Shown here: piece after piece, positions 46,752 through 55,844 of the stretch
Numbering within the stretch: position 1 is the first letter of the stretch
How the letters are laid out: every line of letters begins with the position of its first letter
NCBI RefSeq assembly: GCF_036084755.1
Contig: NZ_CP107968.1
Span: 1,602,501-1,666,500, forward strand
DNA: 64,000 nucleotides
Source: Streptomyces sp. NBC_00370
Lineage (GTDB): Bacteria > Actinomycetota > Actinomycetes > Streptomycetales > Streptomycetaceae
Reading direction: 5' to 3'
Translations under genes and position numbers: made by a program
The notes under the pieces: generated by a model
What the model saw: only the letters and a program-made list of their open reading frames with translations
Told to the model about the DNA's origin: nothing
Database searches by the model: none

Positions 46752-46822
46752 GTGCGGCTTTTCGGAGCCGCCGCAGACGCGAAGCCCCCGGTTGTTCCCC
46801 CGTGATCGGGGGCTTCGTTCTG
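46752..46822 (+). ncRNA. Candidate small RNA, about 70 nt
   Basis: Downstream of a good promoter lie two hairpins: GCGGCT-TTTCGG-AGCCGC (46755-46772) and CGAAGCCCCCG / CGGGGGCTTCG (46780-46790 with 46807-46817), the latter a perfect 11-bp stem with a C-rich 16-nt loop, followed by TTCT. No open frame fits inside. The C-run in an exposed loop recalls actinobacterial 6C RNA, but only one loop shows it, so the family is not claimed. The next gene starts 160 bp later with its own promoter-like boxes. Confidence 0.5.
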
Positions 46823-46909
46823 CCCTCAACGCCCCTTTTCCGGCGCCACACACTCCTTTCTGATCACTTTGGGTCACCGCCGGAGTGCTCAGCGGGGTCC
46901 CACGCTCCC

Positions 46910-46939
46910 TTAGTCGCACACCCCCTGCGCAGGTACGAT
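46910..46939 (+). promoter_or_regulatory. Candidate promoter of TPR-AAA ATPase gene
   Basis: TTAGTC (46910-46915) and TACGAT (46934-46939) are separated by 18 bp and lie 44 bp upstream of the preferred start. The -10 is good and the -35 weak. Confidence 0.4.
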
Positions 46940-46982
46940 GCATCCCGGTGCGGTCAATTCCCGTCCGCGAAGAGGTGTTTCG

Positions 46983-48920
46983 GTGGGGGACCAGATGAAC
47001 ATCGGCTCGCAGGGCGTGGGAGGCCCGGCCGACCTCGCCTGGATGCGCGGCGTGGACGCGTACACGATGGGCGCGTACCCGCAGGCGGAGGAAGAGTTCA
47101 GAACCGCCGTCCGGCTCGATCCGGCGATGGCCGACGGCTGGCTCGGACTGCACGCGCTGCGCGTCGACACCACGACGGCATTGCTGCGCATGTACAGCAA
47201 CCGCGACCGCTTCGGCGAACAGCGCGCCCGGCACCGGCGCACCCTCAACTCCTGGTACTGGCTCGGCTGGTGGGTGCAGCCGGTGCTGGAGAGCGGGCGC
47301 GACCTGCTGCTCGCCCACGCGTCGCACTGGCTCGACGGGCGCCATGTCCCCGAGCTGGACCGGGCGCTGGCCGGGCTGCCGCCCGTGGACGCCGATCCGC
47401 AGGTGCGCTTCCTGCACGCCTGCCGGGCCTATCTCGTCAAGGACTGGGACCAGTTGGTCCGCCACACCGAACCGCTCGTCGACGACCCGCTGCTCGGCAC
47501 CGAGGCCGGGCTGTTCGGCGGGATGGCCCGGGTCAGACTCGACATGTTCGGGCAGGCCGAGCCGCTGCTGGCGACCGCGCTGATGCGCTGCCGCAGCGAG
47601 CAGCCGCAGCGCAAGGAGCTGCGCTACTGGCTGGCCCGCGCCCATGAGGGCACCGGCCGCAGCGCCGCGGCCTTACCCCTCTACCGTGCGGTGCACCGGC
47701 TCGATCCCGCCTTCATGGACACGGCGGCCCGGCTCGCCGCGATCAACGACTCCGACGGGTACGAGACCTCGTACGACCCGGCCGACCCCGACGACCCGGC
47801 AGGACTCGCCTCGGTGGCGCTGGCCGGCTTCGGCCAGGACGTGGTGGAGGCGCAGAGCGACACCGACAACCCGCTCGGCGGCGACACGCGGTTCGGGGGT
47901 GAGGCGCCGCCGCTCCAGCCCCCGCTCGGCGGCGTGGGACCCACCGCCGTCACCCCCGACGACATACGCGAGAAGACGGGCCCGCCGAACCGGCACGCCG
48001 CTCCCCCACGGTTCCCCGAAGGCCCCACCGACCCGGAACTGCTCGCCGACGCACTGGCGGAGCTGGAGCGGATGGTCGGACTCGAACCGGTGAAGCGCCA
48101 GGTCAAGGCGCTCTCCGCGCAGTTGAACATGGCCCGGCTGCGGGCGGGCGAGGGACTGCCCGTACAGCCGCCGAAACGTCACTTTGTCTTCTCGGGCCCC
48201 TCCGGCACCGGCAAGACCACCGTCGCCCGCATCATCGGCCGGGTCTTCTACGCCTTGGGCCTGCTCGGCGGCGACCATCTGGTGGAGGCCCAACGGGCCG
48301 ATCTGGTCGGCGAGTTCCTGGGCCAGACCGCGGTCAAGGCGAACGAGCTGATCGACTCGGCGATCGGCGGGGTGCTCTTCGTCGACGAGGCGTACAGCCT
48401 CTCCAACTCCGGCTACAGCAAGGGCGACGCGTACGGCGACGAGGCCCTTCAGGTGCTGCTCAAGCGCGCCGAGGACAGCAGGGACCATCTCGTGGTGATC
48501 CTCGCCGGCTACCCGGAGGGCATGGACCGGCTGCTCGCCACCAACCCCGGGCTCTCCTCCCGCTTCACCAGCCGGGTCGACTTCCCCAGCTACCGGCCGC
48601 TCGAACTGACCGCGATAGGCGAGGTGCTGGCGGCGGAGAACGGCGACGTGTGGGACGAGGAGTCGGTGGACGAGCTGCGCTCCATCAGCGGCCATGTCGT
48701 CGACCAGGCCTGGATCGACGAGCTGGGCAACGGCCGGTTCATCCGCACGCTGTACGAGAAGAGCTGCGCCTACCGGGACCTGCGGCTCTCCGGCTACACC
48801 GGCACACCCACCCGCGACGACCTGGCCACCCTGCGGCTGCCCGACCTGATGCAGGCGTACGGCGAGGTGCTGTCCGGGCGCGGCCCGGTCAACCGGCCGC
48901 AGGACCCGCCGGGACTGTGA
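46983..48920 (+). CDS. TPR-AAA+ ATPase (CbxX/CfxQ, EccA-like)
   Basis: A 645-residue cytoplasmic protein. The N-terminal half has TPR-like helical repeats (AYPQAEEEFRTAVRLDPAMADGWLGL, RSAAALPLYRAVHRLDPAFMDTAARLA). The C-terminal AAA+ domain has Walker A FSGPSGTGKTTVARI near 405, Walker B GGVLFVDEAYSL near 465 and the arginine finger region NPGLSSRFTSRV. This is the architecture of EccA of type VII secretion, but no ESX genes are adjacent. GTG 46983 has AGAGG 7 nt upstream; ATG 46995 is the alternative. Codon 231 is TTA (47673-47675), the only in-frame TTA I found in the window, so translation should need the bldA tRNA. Confidence 0.9.
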   Translation: MGDQMNIGSQGVGGPADLAWMRGVDAYTMGAYPQAEEEFRTAVRLDPAMADGWLGLHALRVDTTTALLRMYSNRDRFGEQRARHRRTLNSWYWLGWWVQPVLESGRDLLLAHASHWLDGRHVPELDRALAGLPPVDADPQVRFLHACRAYLVKDWDQLVRHTEPLVDDPLLGTEAGLFGGMARVRLDMFGQAEPLLATALMRCRSEQPQRKELRYWLARAHEGTGRSAAALPLYRAVHRLDPAFMDTAARLAAINDSDGYETSYDPADPDDPAGLASVALAGFGQDVVEAQSDTDNPLGGDTRFGGEAPPLQPPLGGVGPTAVTPDDIREKTGPPNRHAAPPRFPEGPTDPELLADALAELERMVGLEPVKRQVKALSAQLNMARLRAGEGLPVQPPKRHFVFSGPSGTGKTTVARIIGRVFYALGLLGGDHLVEAQRADLVGEFLGQTAVKANELIDSAIGGVLFVDEAYSLSNSGYSKGDAYGDEALQVLLKRAEDSRDHLVVILAGYPEGMDRLLATNPGLSSRFTSRVDFPSYRPLELTAIGEVLAAENGDVWDEESVDELRSISGHVVDQAWIDELGNGRFIRTLYEKSCAYRDLRLSGYTGTPTRDDLATLRLPDLMQAYGEVLSGRGPVNRPQDPPGL

Positions 48921-48956
48921 TCCCGGCGGGCACCCACGGCCACACGGCGCCAGACC

Positions 48957-50078
48957 TCAGCCGGCCAGCACCTGCTCGCTCTGGTCGGCGCGCTGCCCGG
49001 GCTGGTCGGCACGCTGCTCGCTGACGACGGCCTGCTGCGGCTCGCCGTCCCGGTGCGACGGGTCGCGCACCTCACCGACCAGCATCTCCAGGACGTCCTC
49101 CAGGGCGACCAGGCCGAGCACCCGGCCCGAGCCGTCCGCGACCTGCGCGAGGTGCGTGGCGGCGCGGCGCATCACCGTCAGGGCGTCGTCCAGCGGCAGT
49201 TCGGCCCGCAGCGTCGCCATCGGCCGCCAGACGTGCTGCGGCACGGCGCGCTCCCGCTCCTCCAGGTCCAGGACGTCCTTCACGTGCAGATAGCCCATGA
49301 AGGCGCCGTTGCCCTCGGCGCACACCGGGAAGCGCGAGTAGCCGGTGCGTACCGTCAGCTCCTCGATCTCCCGTGGCGTGACCGCGGGGGTGACCGTGAT
49401 CAGTCCCGCCCGGGTGAGCAGCACATCGGTGACGGGCCTGCTGCCCAGCTCCAGGGCGTCCTCCAGGCGTTCCTGCGCCTCAGGTTCGAGCAGTCCCGCC
49501 TGGCCCGAGTCCTCGACGAGCCGGTTGAGCTGCTCGCTGGTGAAGACGGCCTCCACCTCGTCCCTCGGCTCGACCCGGAAGGCCCGCAGCACCAGCCGGG
49601 CGCAGGCGCCCAGCGCGGCGGTGACGGGACGGCAGAGCCGGGCGAAGCCGACCAGGCCGGGGCTGAGCCACAGCGCGGTCTTCTCGGGGGCCGCCATGGC
49701 GAGGTTCTTGGGGACCATCTCACCGATGACCAGATGCAGCGAGACCACCAGGGCCAGCGCGATGACATAGCCCAGCGGGTGCACCACACCGTCCGGCAGC
49801 CGGGCCGCGTGGAACAGCGGCTCCAGCATCCGCGCCACCGTCGGCTCGGCGACGGCGCCGAGCGTCAGGGAGCAGATCGTGATGCCGAACTGGGCCGCCG
49901 CCATCATCTGCGGCAGATGTTCCAGCCCGTGCAGCACCTGCCGGGCACGCGCCGAGCCACGGGCCGCGTGCGGCTCGATCTGGCTGCGGCGCACCGAGAC
50001 GAGAGCGAACTCGGCCCCCACGAAGAACCCGTTGGCGAGGACCAGCAGCACGGCGAAGAGGAGTTGCAGGGCGCTCAT
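48957..50078 (-). CDS. CNNM/HlyC-type membrane protein with CBS domains
   Basis: A 373-residue protein of the hemolysin-C/CorC family. It has a DUF21 (CNNM) transmembrane domain (QLLFAVLLVLANGFFVGAEFALVSVRRSQIE, HPLGYVIALALVVSLHLVIGEMVPKNLAMA) followed by a CBS pair (YLHVKDVLDLEE, GLVALEDVLEMLVGEV). There is no C-terminal CorC_HlyC domain, so it is shorter than its neighbour. The family handles Mg2+/Co2+ transport. It overlaps the upstream paralogue by 4 bp, and the two may form a heteromer. Confidence 0.92.
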   Translation of the reverse strand: MSALQLLFAVLLVLANGFFVGAEFALVSVRRSQIEPHAARGSARARQVLHGLEHLPQMMAAAQFGITICSLTLGAVAEPTVARMLEPLFHAARLPDGVVHPLGYVIALALVVSLHLVIGEMVPKNLAMAAPEKTALWLSPGLVGFARLCRPVTAALGACARLVLRAFRVEPRDEVEAVFTSEQLNRLVEDSGQAGLLEPEAQERLEDALELGSRPVTDVLLTRAGLITVTPAVTPREIEELTVRTGYSRFPVCAEGNGAFMGYLHVKDVLDLEERERAVPQHVWRPMATLRAELPLDDALTVMRRAATHLAQVADGSGRVLGLVALEDVLEMLVGEVRDPSHRDGEPQQAVVSEQRADQPGQRADQSEQVLAG

Positions 50079-51448
50079 CGCACACTCCCCGCCGTGGCGC
50101 GTACGTCGTCGTTCTCGGTACGGGCGTCGGCCGCCACGTCACCGATACGGACCAGCCGGACGCGCTCGGCGCGGTACCGGTCGACCTGGCGTACCGACAG
50201 CCGCCAGCCGGGCAGCTCGGCGCGGTCCCCGGGGGCGGGGATCCGGCCCAGCAGGTCGGCGACGAGGCCCGCCAGGGTCTCGTACGGCCCGTCGGGGACG
50301 TCGAGGCCGATCCGCCGCAGGACGGGCACCCGGGCGCTGCCGGAGGCCTCCCAGGCGGGGCTGCCGTCCTCGGACGGCGCGGGCGCCAGCTCGGGCCGCC
50401 CGTCGCCCTCGGCGTCGTGCTCGTCGCGCACCTCGCCGACCAGCTCCTCGATGATGTCCTCCAGCGTGACGACGCCGGCCGTACCGCCGTACTCGTCGAC
50501 CACGACGGCTATCGGCTGCTCGCTGCGCAGCCGCGCGAGCAGCTGCTGCACGGGCAGTGTCTCGGGCACCAGCAGCGCGGGCACCGCGATCCGGCCCGCC
50601 GGGGTCCGCAGCCGTTCGGTCTCGGGTACGGCGAGCGCGTCCTTGAGATGCACCATGCCCACGATCTCGTCGATGCGTTCGCGGTAGACGGGGAAGCGGG
50701 AGAGCCCGGTGGCCCGGGTGAGGTTGAGGACGTCCGCCGCCGTCGCGTCGGACTGCAGGGCGCTCACCTTCACCCGGGGGGTCATCACGTGCTGGGCGGT
50801 GAGCCCGCCGAGCGAGAGGGTGCGTACGAACAGGTCGGCGGTGTCCTGTTCGAGGGTGCCCGCCTGGGCCGAGTGGCGGGCCAGGGAGACCAGTTCGCCG
50901 GGCGTACGGGCCGAGTCCAGCTCGTCCGTCGGCTCGACGCCCAGCATCCGGACGAGCCGGTTGGCCACCGTGTTGAGCAGGGAGATCAGCGGCCGGAACG
51001 TGGCGGTGAAGACATGCTGCGGTCCGGCCACGAACCGGGCGACCTGGAGCGGTCGCGAGACCGCCCAGTTCTTGGGTACGAGCTCGCCGATCACCATCTG
51101 CACGGCGGAGGCGAGCAGCATGCCGATCACCACCGCGATCCCGGACGCCGCCCCTTCGGGCAGCCCGGTCGCCGTGAGCGGTCCGTCGAGCAGGCTCGCG
51201 AGCGCGGGCTCGGCCAGCATGCCGACGACGAGCGAGGTGATGGTGATGCCCAGCTGGGTGCCGGAGAGCTGGAAGGAGAGTTCCCGCAGCGCCTTGACGA
51301 CGGTCAGGGCGCGCCGGTCACCGGCGGCGGCGGCACGCTCGGCGTCCGGCCGGTCCACGGTGACGAGGCCGAATTCCGCCGCCACGAAGAAGCCGTTGGC
51401 GAGGATCAGCAGGAGTGCCGCGGCGAGCAGCAGAAGGGGGATGGTCAT
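50075..51448 (-). CDS. CNNM/HlyC-type membrane protein with CBS and CorC domains
   Basis: A 457-residue paralogue of the next gene. The DUF21 domain (LLLAAALLLILANGFFVAAEFGLVTVDR, GELVPKNWAVSRP) is followed by a CBS pair (VGMVHLKDALAV, EYGGTAGVVTLEDIIEELVGEVRDEHD) and a C-terminal CorC_HlyC domain. Members are Mg2+/Co2+ efflux-related. The tandem arrangement of a long and a short paralogue is common in actinobacteria. The start ATG is 51448 (MTIPLLLLAAALL). Confidence 0.92.
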   Translation of the reverse strand: MTIPLLLLAAALLLILANGFFVAAEFGLVTVDRPDAERAAAAGDRRALTVVKALRELSFQLSGTQLGITITSLVVGMLAEPALASLLDGPLTATGLPEGAASGIAVVIGMLLASAVQMVIGELVPKNWAVSRPLQVARFVAGPQHVFTATFRPLISLLNTVANRLVRMLGVEPTDELDSARTPGELVSLARHSAQAGTLEQDTADLFVRTLSLGGLTAQHVMTPRVKVSALQSDATAADVLNLTRATGLSRFPVYRERIDEIVGMVHLKDALAVPETERLRTPAGRIAVPALLVPETLPVQQLLARLRSEQPIAVVVDEYGGTAGVVTLEDIIEELVGEVRDEHDAEGDGRPELAPAPSEDGSPAWEASGSARVPVLRRIGLDVPDGPYETLAGLVADLLGRIPAPGDRAELPGWRLSVRQVDRYRAERVRLVRIGDVAADARTENDDVRATAGSVR

Positions 51449-51630
51449 GCCGCCGCCTCTTCGAAGGGGGCGGCGCAGGTACTACCGGACGATCCGTCCA
51501 TTGCTGGAGGGAGTCACTCCTCGGGTCGCAGGTGCCCCGCCGGCCGGTCGCGGCCGTGGGTGCGGGGCGGGGCGCACTTCGGCGCCCGTGCCAACAGAGT
51601 AATCAAGTCGGCGGCGTGGGCGTCAGGGGC

Positions 51631-52086
51631 TCAGCCGGTCTCTGTTCCCGTGCCGTGCGATTCGGTGAGCGCGCGCAGGGCGCGGGCGTCCCTGATGGCG
51701 TGCTGCCTGGCGATCCCGGGCTGGATCCCCAGCGCCGGCATGCTGCTGCCGTCGCTGAGGTCGAGGAAGACCCACGGGTCGCCCTGGCGCAGATTGACCC
51801 GCAGGATCTCGGCCCAGGCGAGGCGCCGGGTGCGGGTGAGATTCACGACAGTGACGCCGGTCTCGTCGGCGACGACCTTGGGCCGGCTGAGCACGGCGAG
51901 CACGGCGCAGAACAGCGCGGCCGTGACGATGAAGCTCAGCCGTTCCGCGGGGCGCACCTTGTCCAGGAGCAGCGAGACGGCCGTGATCACGGCGAACAGG
52001 ACGACACCGACGCTCAGCAGCACGACCCGGGTGCGGGTCGGCCGGAACGTGACGGGCAGGGCGGGCGCCCCCGGCTGGTCGCTCAT
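51631..52086 (-). CDS. PH-domain membrane protein
   Basis: A 151-residue protein with two hydrophobic helices (VVLLSVGVVLFAVITAVSLLL, FIVTAALFCAVLAVL) followed by a small beta-rich PH-like (YdbT/bPH) domain: PKVVADETGVTVVNLTRTRRLAWAEILRVNL. Function unknown. ATG 52086 shares one base with the hisG stop (TGATG), so it is translationally coupled and the last gene of the rib-his block. Confidence 0.85.
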   Translation of the reverse strand: MSDQPGAPALPVTFRPTRTRVVLLSVGVVLFAVITAVSLLLDKVRPAERLSFIVTAALFCAVLAVLSRPKVVADETGVTVVNLTRTRRLAWAEILRVNLRQGDPWVFLDLSDGSSMPALGIQPGIARQHAIRDARALRALTESHGTGTETG

Positions 52087-52934
52087 CACAGGCGGCAGGC
52101 GTGGATGGCGGTGGTCAGGATGGCGCGGGCGCCCAGCTCGTACAGATCGTCCATGATCCGCTGTGCCTCCTTGGCGGGGACCATCGCGCGGACGGCGACC
52201 CAGCCCTCGTTGTGCAGCGGGGAGACGGTCGGTGACTCAAGACCGGGGGTGAGGGCCACGGCGCGCTCCAGGTGCTCGGCGCGGCAGTCGTAGTCCATCA
52301 TCACGTAGCTGCGGGCCACCAGGACGCCCTGGAGCCTGCGCAGGAACTGGCGCACCTTGGGCTGGTCTCCGTCGGCGCCGGTGCGGCGGATGACGACCGC
52401 CTCCGAGGTCATGATCGGCTCGCCGATCACTTCGAGTCCGGCGTTACGCATCGACGTACCGGTCTCGACCACGTCCGCGATGACCTGCGCGACGCCCAGC
52501 TCGATGGCGGTCTCGACGGCCCCGTCGAGGTGGATCACGGCGGCGTCCACCCCGTTGTCCGCGAGGTGCTTGGCGACGATGCCCTCGTACGAGGTCGCGA
52601 CGGTCATCCCGCCGAAGTCGGCGAGGCCGGTCGCCGTGCCGGGCTTGGCGGCGTAGCGGAAGGTGGAGCGGGCGAAGCCGAGCGGCAGGATCGCCTCGGC
52701 GTCGGCGCCGGAGTCCAGCAGCAGGTCGCGGCCCGTGATGCCGATGTCGAGCCGGCCCGAGCTGACGTAGATCGCGATGTCGCGGGGGCGGAGGTAGAAG
52801 AACTCGACGTCGTTCTCCGGGTCGACGAGGACGAGTTCCTTGGATTCCTTGCGCTGCTGGTAGCCGGCTTCATGGAGCATCGCCGACGCAGGCCCGGAGA
52901 GTGAACCCTTGTTGGGAATGGCGATGCGCAGCAT
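52086..52934 (-). CDS. hisG: ATP phosphoribosyltransferase (long form)
   Basis: A 282-residue enzyme for the first step of histidine synthesis, joining ATP and PRPP. The long form includes the C-terminal ACT-like regulatory domain (TVSPLHNEGWVAVRAMVPAKEAQRIMDDLYELGARAILTTAIHACRL) used for histidine feedback. The N-terminus LRIAIPNKGSLSGPASAMLHEAGY and the PRPP region GVAQVIADVVETGTSMRNAGL are clear. hisE lies 78 bp upstream, while the other his genes are not in the window. Confidence 0.97.
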   Translation of the reverse strand: MLRIAIPNKGSLSGPASAMLHEAGYQQRKESKELVLVDPENDVEFFYLRPRDIAIYVSSGRLDIGITGRDLLLDSGADAEAILPLGFARSTFRYAAKPGTATGLADFGGMTVATSYEGIVAKHLADNGVDAAVIHLDGAVETAIELGVAQVIADVVETGTSMRNAGLEVIGEPIMTSEAVVIRRTGADGDQPKVRQFLRRLQGVLVARSYVMMDYDCRAEHLERAVALTPGLESPTVSPLHNEGWVAVRAMVPAKEAQRIMDDLYELGARAILTTAIHACRL

Positions 52935-53012
52935 GAGATCGGCTTCCTTTGGTGCGAAGGGGTGGCGACGGGGCTGTGGCGGGGACGCGGGAGGGTGCGG
53001 TGGCGGCGGTGC

Positions 53013-53285
53013 TCAGAGATGGGCGTAGACGTCGTCGAGGGAGATCCCGCGCGCGACCATCATCACCTGGACGTGGTACAGCAGCTGCGAGATTTCCTCG
53101 GCGGCGGCGTCGTTGCCCTCGTACTCCGCTGCCATCCACACCTCGGCCGCCTCTTCGACGACCTTCTTCCCGATGGCGTGTACGCCTTTGCCCACCAGCT
53201 CCGCGGTGCGGGAGGTGGCGGGGTCGGCGGTCGCGGCCTTGTGCTGGAGCTCGGTGAAGAGCTCCTCGAACGTCTTCTTCGGCAT
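53013..53285 (-). CDS. hisE: Phosphoribosyl-ATP pyrophosphatase
   Basis: A 90-residue HisE. The core [51 protein letters not shown] contains the helical Glu/Asp metal-binding motifs. It removes pyrophosphate from phosphoribosyl-ATP, the second step of histidine synthesis. It is a free-standing protein, not fused to HisI. It sits between ribH and hisG on one strand. Confidence 0.97.
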   Translation of the reverse strand: MPKKTFEELFTELQHKAATADPATSRTAELVGKGVHAIGKKVVEEAAEVWMAAEYEGNDAAAEEISQLLYHVQVMMVARGISLDDVYAHL

Positions 53286-53346
53286 GGTGACGCTTACTTT
53301 ACGCGGCTTACGGAGGGGTCCTGGCGCCAGGTCCTGACGCCGGGAC

Positions 53347-53832
53347 CTAACGCCAGGGTTCGGCGACGGTACGCAGCGTGGCGGCCGTGGCGACGGCGGC
53401 GGTGACCGCCTCGTGCCCCTTGTCCTCGCGGGACCCCTCGATACCGGCGCGGTCCAGCGCCTGCTCCTCGGTGTCGCAGGTGAGGACGCCGAAGCCGATG
53501 GGGACGCCGGTGTCGACCGAGACCTGGGTGAGGCCCTGGGTGACGCCCTGGCACACGTACTCGAAGTGCGGGGTGCCGCCCCGGATGACGACGCCGAGGG
53601 CGACGACGGCGTCGTACCCCCGGCCGGCCAGCACCTTGGCCACGACGGGGAGTTCGAAGCTGCCGGGGACGCGCAGCAGCGTCGGCTCGTCGATGCCCAG
53701 CTCGTGCAGGGCGCGCAGCGCGCCGTCCACGAGGCCGTCCATGACCTTCTCGTGCCACTGCGCAGCGATCACGGCGACTCGCAGATCGCCGCAGTTCTTC
53801 ACACTCAGTTCGGGTGCGCCCTTGCCGCTCAC
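53347..53832 (-). CDS. ribH: 6,7-dimethyl-8-ribityllumazine synthase
   Basis: A 161-residue lumazine synthase that condenses the ribityl-diaminouracil product of RibD with dihydroxybutanone phosphate. Marks are [66 protein letters not shown] and [20 protein letters not shown]. The enzyme forms icosahedral 60-mers. The start is GTG 53832 with GAGGAGAG upstream. It is fifth in the rib operon. Confidence 0.98.
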   Translation of the reverse strand: MSGKGAPELSVKNCGDLRVAVIAAQWHEKVMDGLVDGALRALHELGIDEPTLLRVPGSFELPVVAKVLAGRGYDAVVALGVVIRGGTPHFEYVCQGVTQGLTQVSVDTGVPIGFGVLTCDTEEQALDRAGIEGSREDKGHEAVTAAVATAATLRTVAEPWR

Positions 53833-53904
53833 GTCTCTCCTCGGTGCTCTTGTCTTCGGTGGTGGTTACTGGTTCTTCTGTGGTGGTAAGTGGTCGCGCG
53901 GTGC

Positions 53905-55194
53905 TTACTGGTTGCCGCAGGCGGCGGCGCCCGCGGGGTCGAGCCAGGGCAGGTCGTGGCCCATCCGGTCCCGCTTGGTGCGCAGATAGCGGAGGTTGTG
54001 CTCGCCTGCCTGTACGGGCATCGGCTCGCGCCCGGTGACCGTCAGGCCGTGGCTGACGAGCGCCGCCGTCTTCTCCGGGTTGTTGGTCATCAGCCGCAGG
54101 CTGTGCACGCCGAGGTCGTCGAGGATCTGCGCGCCCGCCGCGTAGTCGCGTGCGTCGGCGGGCAGGCCGAGTTCCAGATTGGCGTCGAGGGTGTCGCGGC
54201 CCTGCTCCTGGAGTTCGTAGGCGCGCAGCTTCGACAGCAGCCCGATGCCACGCCCTTCGTGGCCGCGCAGATAGACGACGACGCCGCGGCCCTCCTCGGT
54301 GACGCGCTCCATGGAGGCGTGCAACTGCGGGCCGCAGTCGCAGCGCTGGGAGCTGAAGATGTCACCCGTCAGGCATTCGGAGTGGACCCGTACGAGCAGG
54401 TCCTCGCCGTCGCCGATGTCGCCGTGCACCAGGGCGACATGCTCGACGCCGTCGACCGTGGAGCGGTAGCCGTACGCGGTGAACTCGCCGAAGGCGGTGG
54501 GCAGCCGGACCTGCGCCTCGCGCCGTACGGTCGGCTCCGAGGTGCGGCGGTAGGCGACCAGGTCCTCGATGGAGATGATCGTCAGGCCGTTCTTGCGCGC
54601 GAACGGGATCAGTTCGGGCAGGCGCAGCATCACGCCGTCCTCGCCTGCGATCTCCACGATCGCGCCCGCCGGGCGCAGTCCCGCGAGCCGGGCGAGGTCG
54701 ACGGCCGCCTCGGTGTGTCCGTTGCGTACGAGCACACCGCCGGGCCGGGCGCGCAGCGGGAAGACATGGCCCGGCCTGACGAAGTCGCCGGCCTGGGCGG
54801 CGCCGCCGGCCAGCAGCCGCAGGGTGGTGGCCCGGTCGGCGGCCGAGATGCCGGTGGTGACGCCGTGGGCGGACCCGGCGTCGACGGAGACCGTGAAGGC
54901 GGTGCGCATGGACTCGGTGTTGTGGTCGACCATCTGCGGCAGTTCGAGCCGGTCGAGTTCGTCGCCCTCCATGGGGGCGCAGATCAGTCCGCGGCACTCG
55001 CTCATCATGAAGGCGACGATCTCGGGGGTGGCCTTCTCGGCCGCGATGACCAGGTCTCCCTCGTTCTCGCGGTCCTCGTCGTCGACGACCACCACGGGGC
55101 GGCCCGCTGCGATGTCCCTGATGGCCTGCTCGACCGGGTCGAGGGCCAGGTCCTCGACGTTGTCGGTGGAATACCAGGTGGGCAGTGCGGTCAT
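53905..55194 (-). CDS. ribBA: Bifunctional DHBP synthase / GTP cyclohydrolase II
   Basis: A 429-residue fusion. The RibB half (about 1-210) has [25 protein letters not shown] and the [14 protein letters not shown] block. The RibA half has [25 protein letters not shown] with the three zinc cysteines and [15 protein letters not shown]. It supplies both committed precursors of riboflavin. The start ATG 55194 overlaps the ribM stop by 4 bp. It ends GNQ just before a near-duplicate of its last codons. Confidence 0.98.
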   Translation of the reverse strand: MTALPTWYSTDNVEDLALDPVEQAIRDIAAGRPVVVVDDEDRENEGDLVIAAEKATPEIVAFMMSECRGLICAPMEGDELDRLELPQMVDHNTESMRTAFTVSVDAGSAHGVTTGISAADRATTLRLLAGGAAQAGDFVRPGHVFPLRARPGGVLVRNGHTEAAVDLARLAGLRPAGAIVEIAGEDGVMLRLPELIPFARKNGLTIISIEDLVAYRRTSEPTVRREAQVRLPTAFGEFTAYGYRSTVDGVEHVALVHGDIGDGEDLLVRVHSECLTGDIFSSQRCDCGPQLHASMERVTEEGRGVVVYLRGHEGRGIGLLSKLRAYELQEQGRDTLDANLELGLPADARDYAAGAQILDDLGVHSLRLMTNNPEKTAALVSHGLTVTGREPMPVQAGEHNLRYLRTKRDRMGHDLPWLDPAGAAACGNQ

Positions 55195-55844
55195 GCTGCT
55201 GCTCCTTCCAGAGCCACGGTGGTGCTACGGCGCGAGCGCAGCCACCAGTCGCGCATCCCCCACAGGACGAGGGCGAGATAGATCACGTACACAAGACCGG
55301 AGAAGGCGAGTCCGCTGTTGAACGCGAGCGGTACGCCGACCACGTCGACCAGCAGCCAGGCGAACCAGAACTCCACGAGCCCGCGCGCCTGCGCGATCAT
55401 CGCGGCGAGCGTGCCGACGAAGATGTACGCGTCGGGCCAGGGATTCCAGGACAGTTCGGGAACGGCGACGAACAGTCCGCCGACGGCGAGGGTGCCCACG
55501 GCCGTGCCGCCGGCGAGCAGACCGCGTTCGCGCCAGCTCGCGAAGCGGATGGCGATGGCCCCGTCCTGGGCCTGCCGACTGCCGCGCTGCCACAGCCGCC
55601 AGCCCCACAGCGCGACGCCTATGACGAGGAGTTGCTTGCCGATGCCGCCGCTGAGGTTGGCCTGGGCGTAGGCGGCGACGAGGATGACGCCGGAGACGAA
55701 CTGCGCGGGCCAGGTCCAGATCGAGCGGCGCCAGCCGAGCGCGAGCGCGATCAGGCCGATGGTGTTGCCGATCATGTCGGACCAGAGGATGTGCTGGCCG
55801 AAAGCGGTGAAGGCCTCGCTGTTCAGCCACGAGACGGTGTTCAC
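55191..55844 (-). CDS. ribM: PnuC-family riboflavin transporter RibM
   Basis: A 217-residue integral membrane protein of the PnuC family with seven or so hydrophobic segments ([42 protein letters not shown] and [44 protein letters not shown]). PnuC itself carries nicotinamide riboside, but homologues inside actinobacterial rib operons (RibM) carry riboflavin by facilitated diffusion. Position between ribE and ribBA, under an FMN riboswitch, makes RibM the better name. The start is GTG 55844, coupled to ribE. Confidence 0.92.
   Translation of the reverse strand: MNTVSWLNSEAFTAFGQHILWSDMIGNTIGLIALALGWRRSIWTWPAQFVSGVILVAAYAQANLSGGIGKQLLVIGVALWGWRLWQRGSRQAQDGAIAIRFASWRERGLLAGGTAVGTLAVGGLFVAVPELSWNPWPDAYIFVGTLAAMIAQARGLVEFWFAWLLVDVVGVPLAFNSGLAFSGLVYVIYLALVLWGMRDWWLRSRRSTTVALEGAAA

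Noticed and set aside
46780..46817. Calling the candidate sRNA a 6C RNA outright
   Set aside because: Only one hairpin has a C-run in its loop; the family needs two C-rich stem-loops. Left as an unnamed candidate.
55191..55844. Annotating the PnuC-like gene as a nicotinamide riboside transporter
   Set aside because: Its position inside an FMN-riboswitch operon fits the riboflavin facilitator RibM better.
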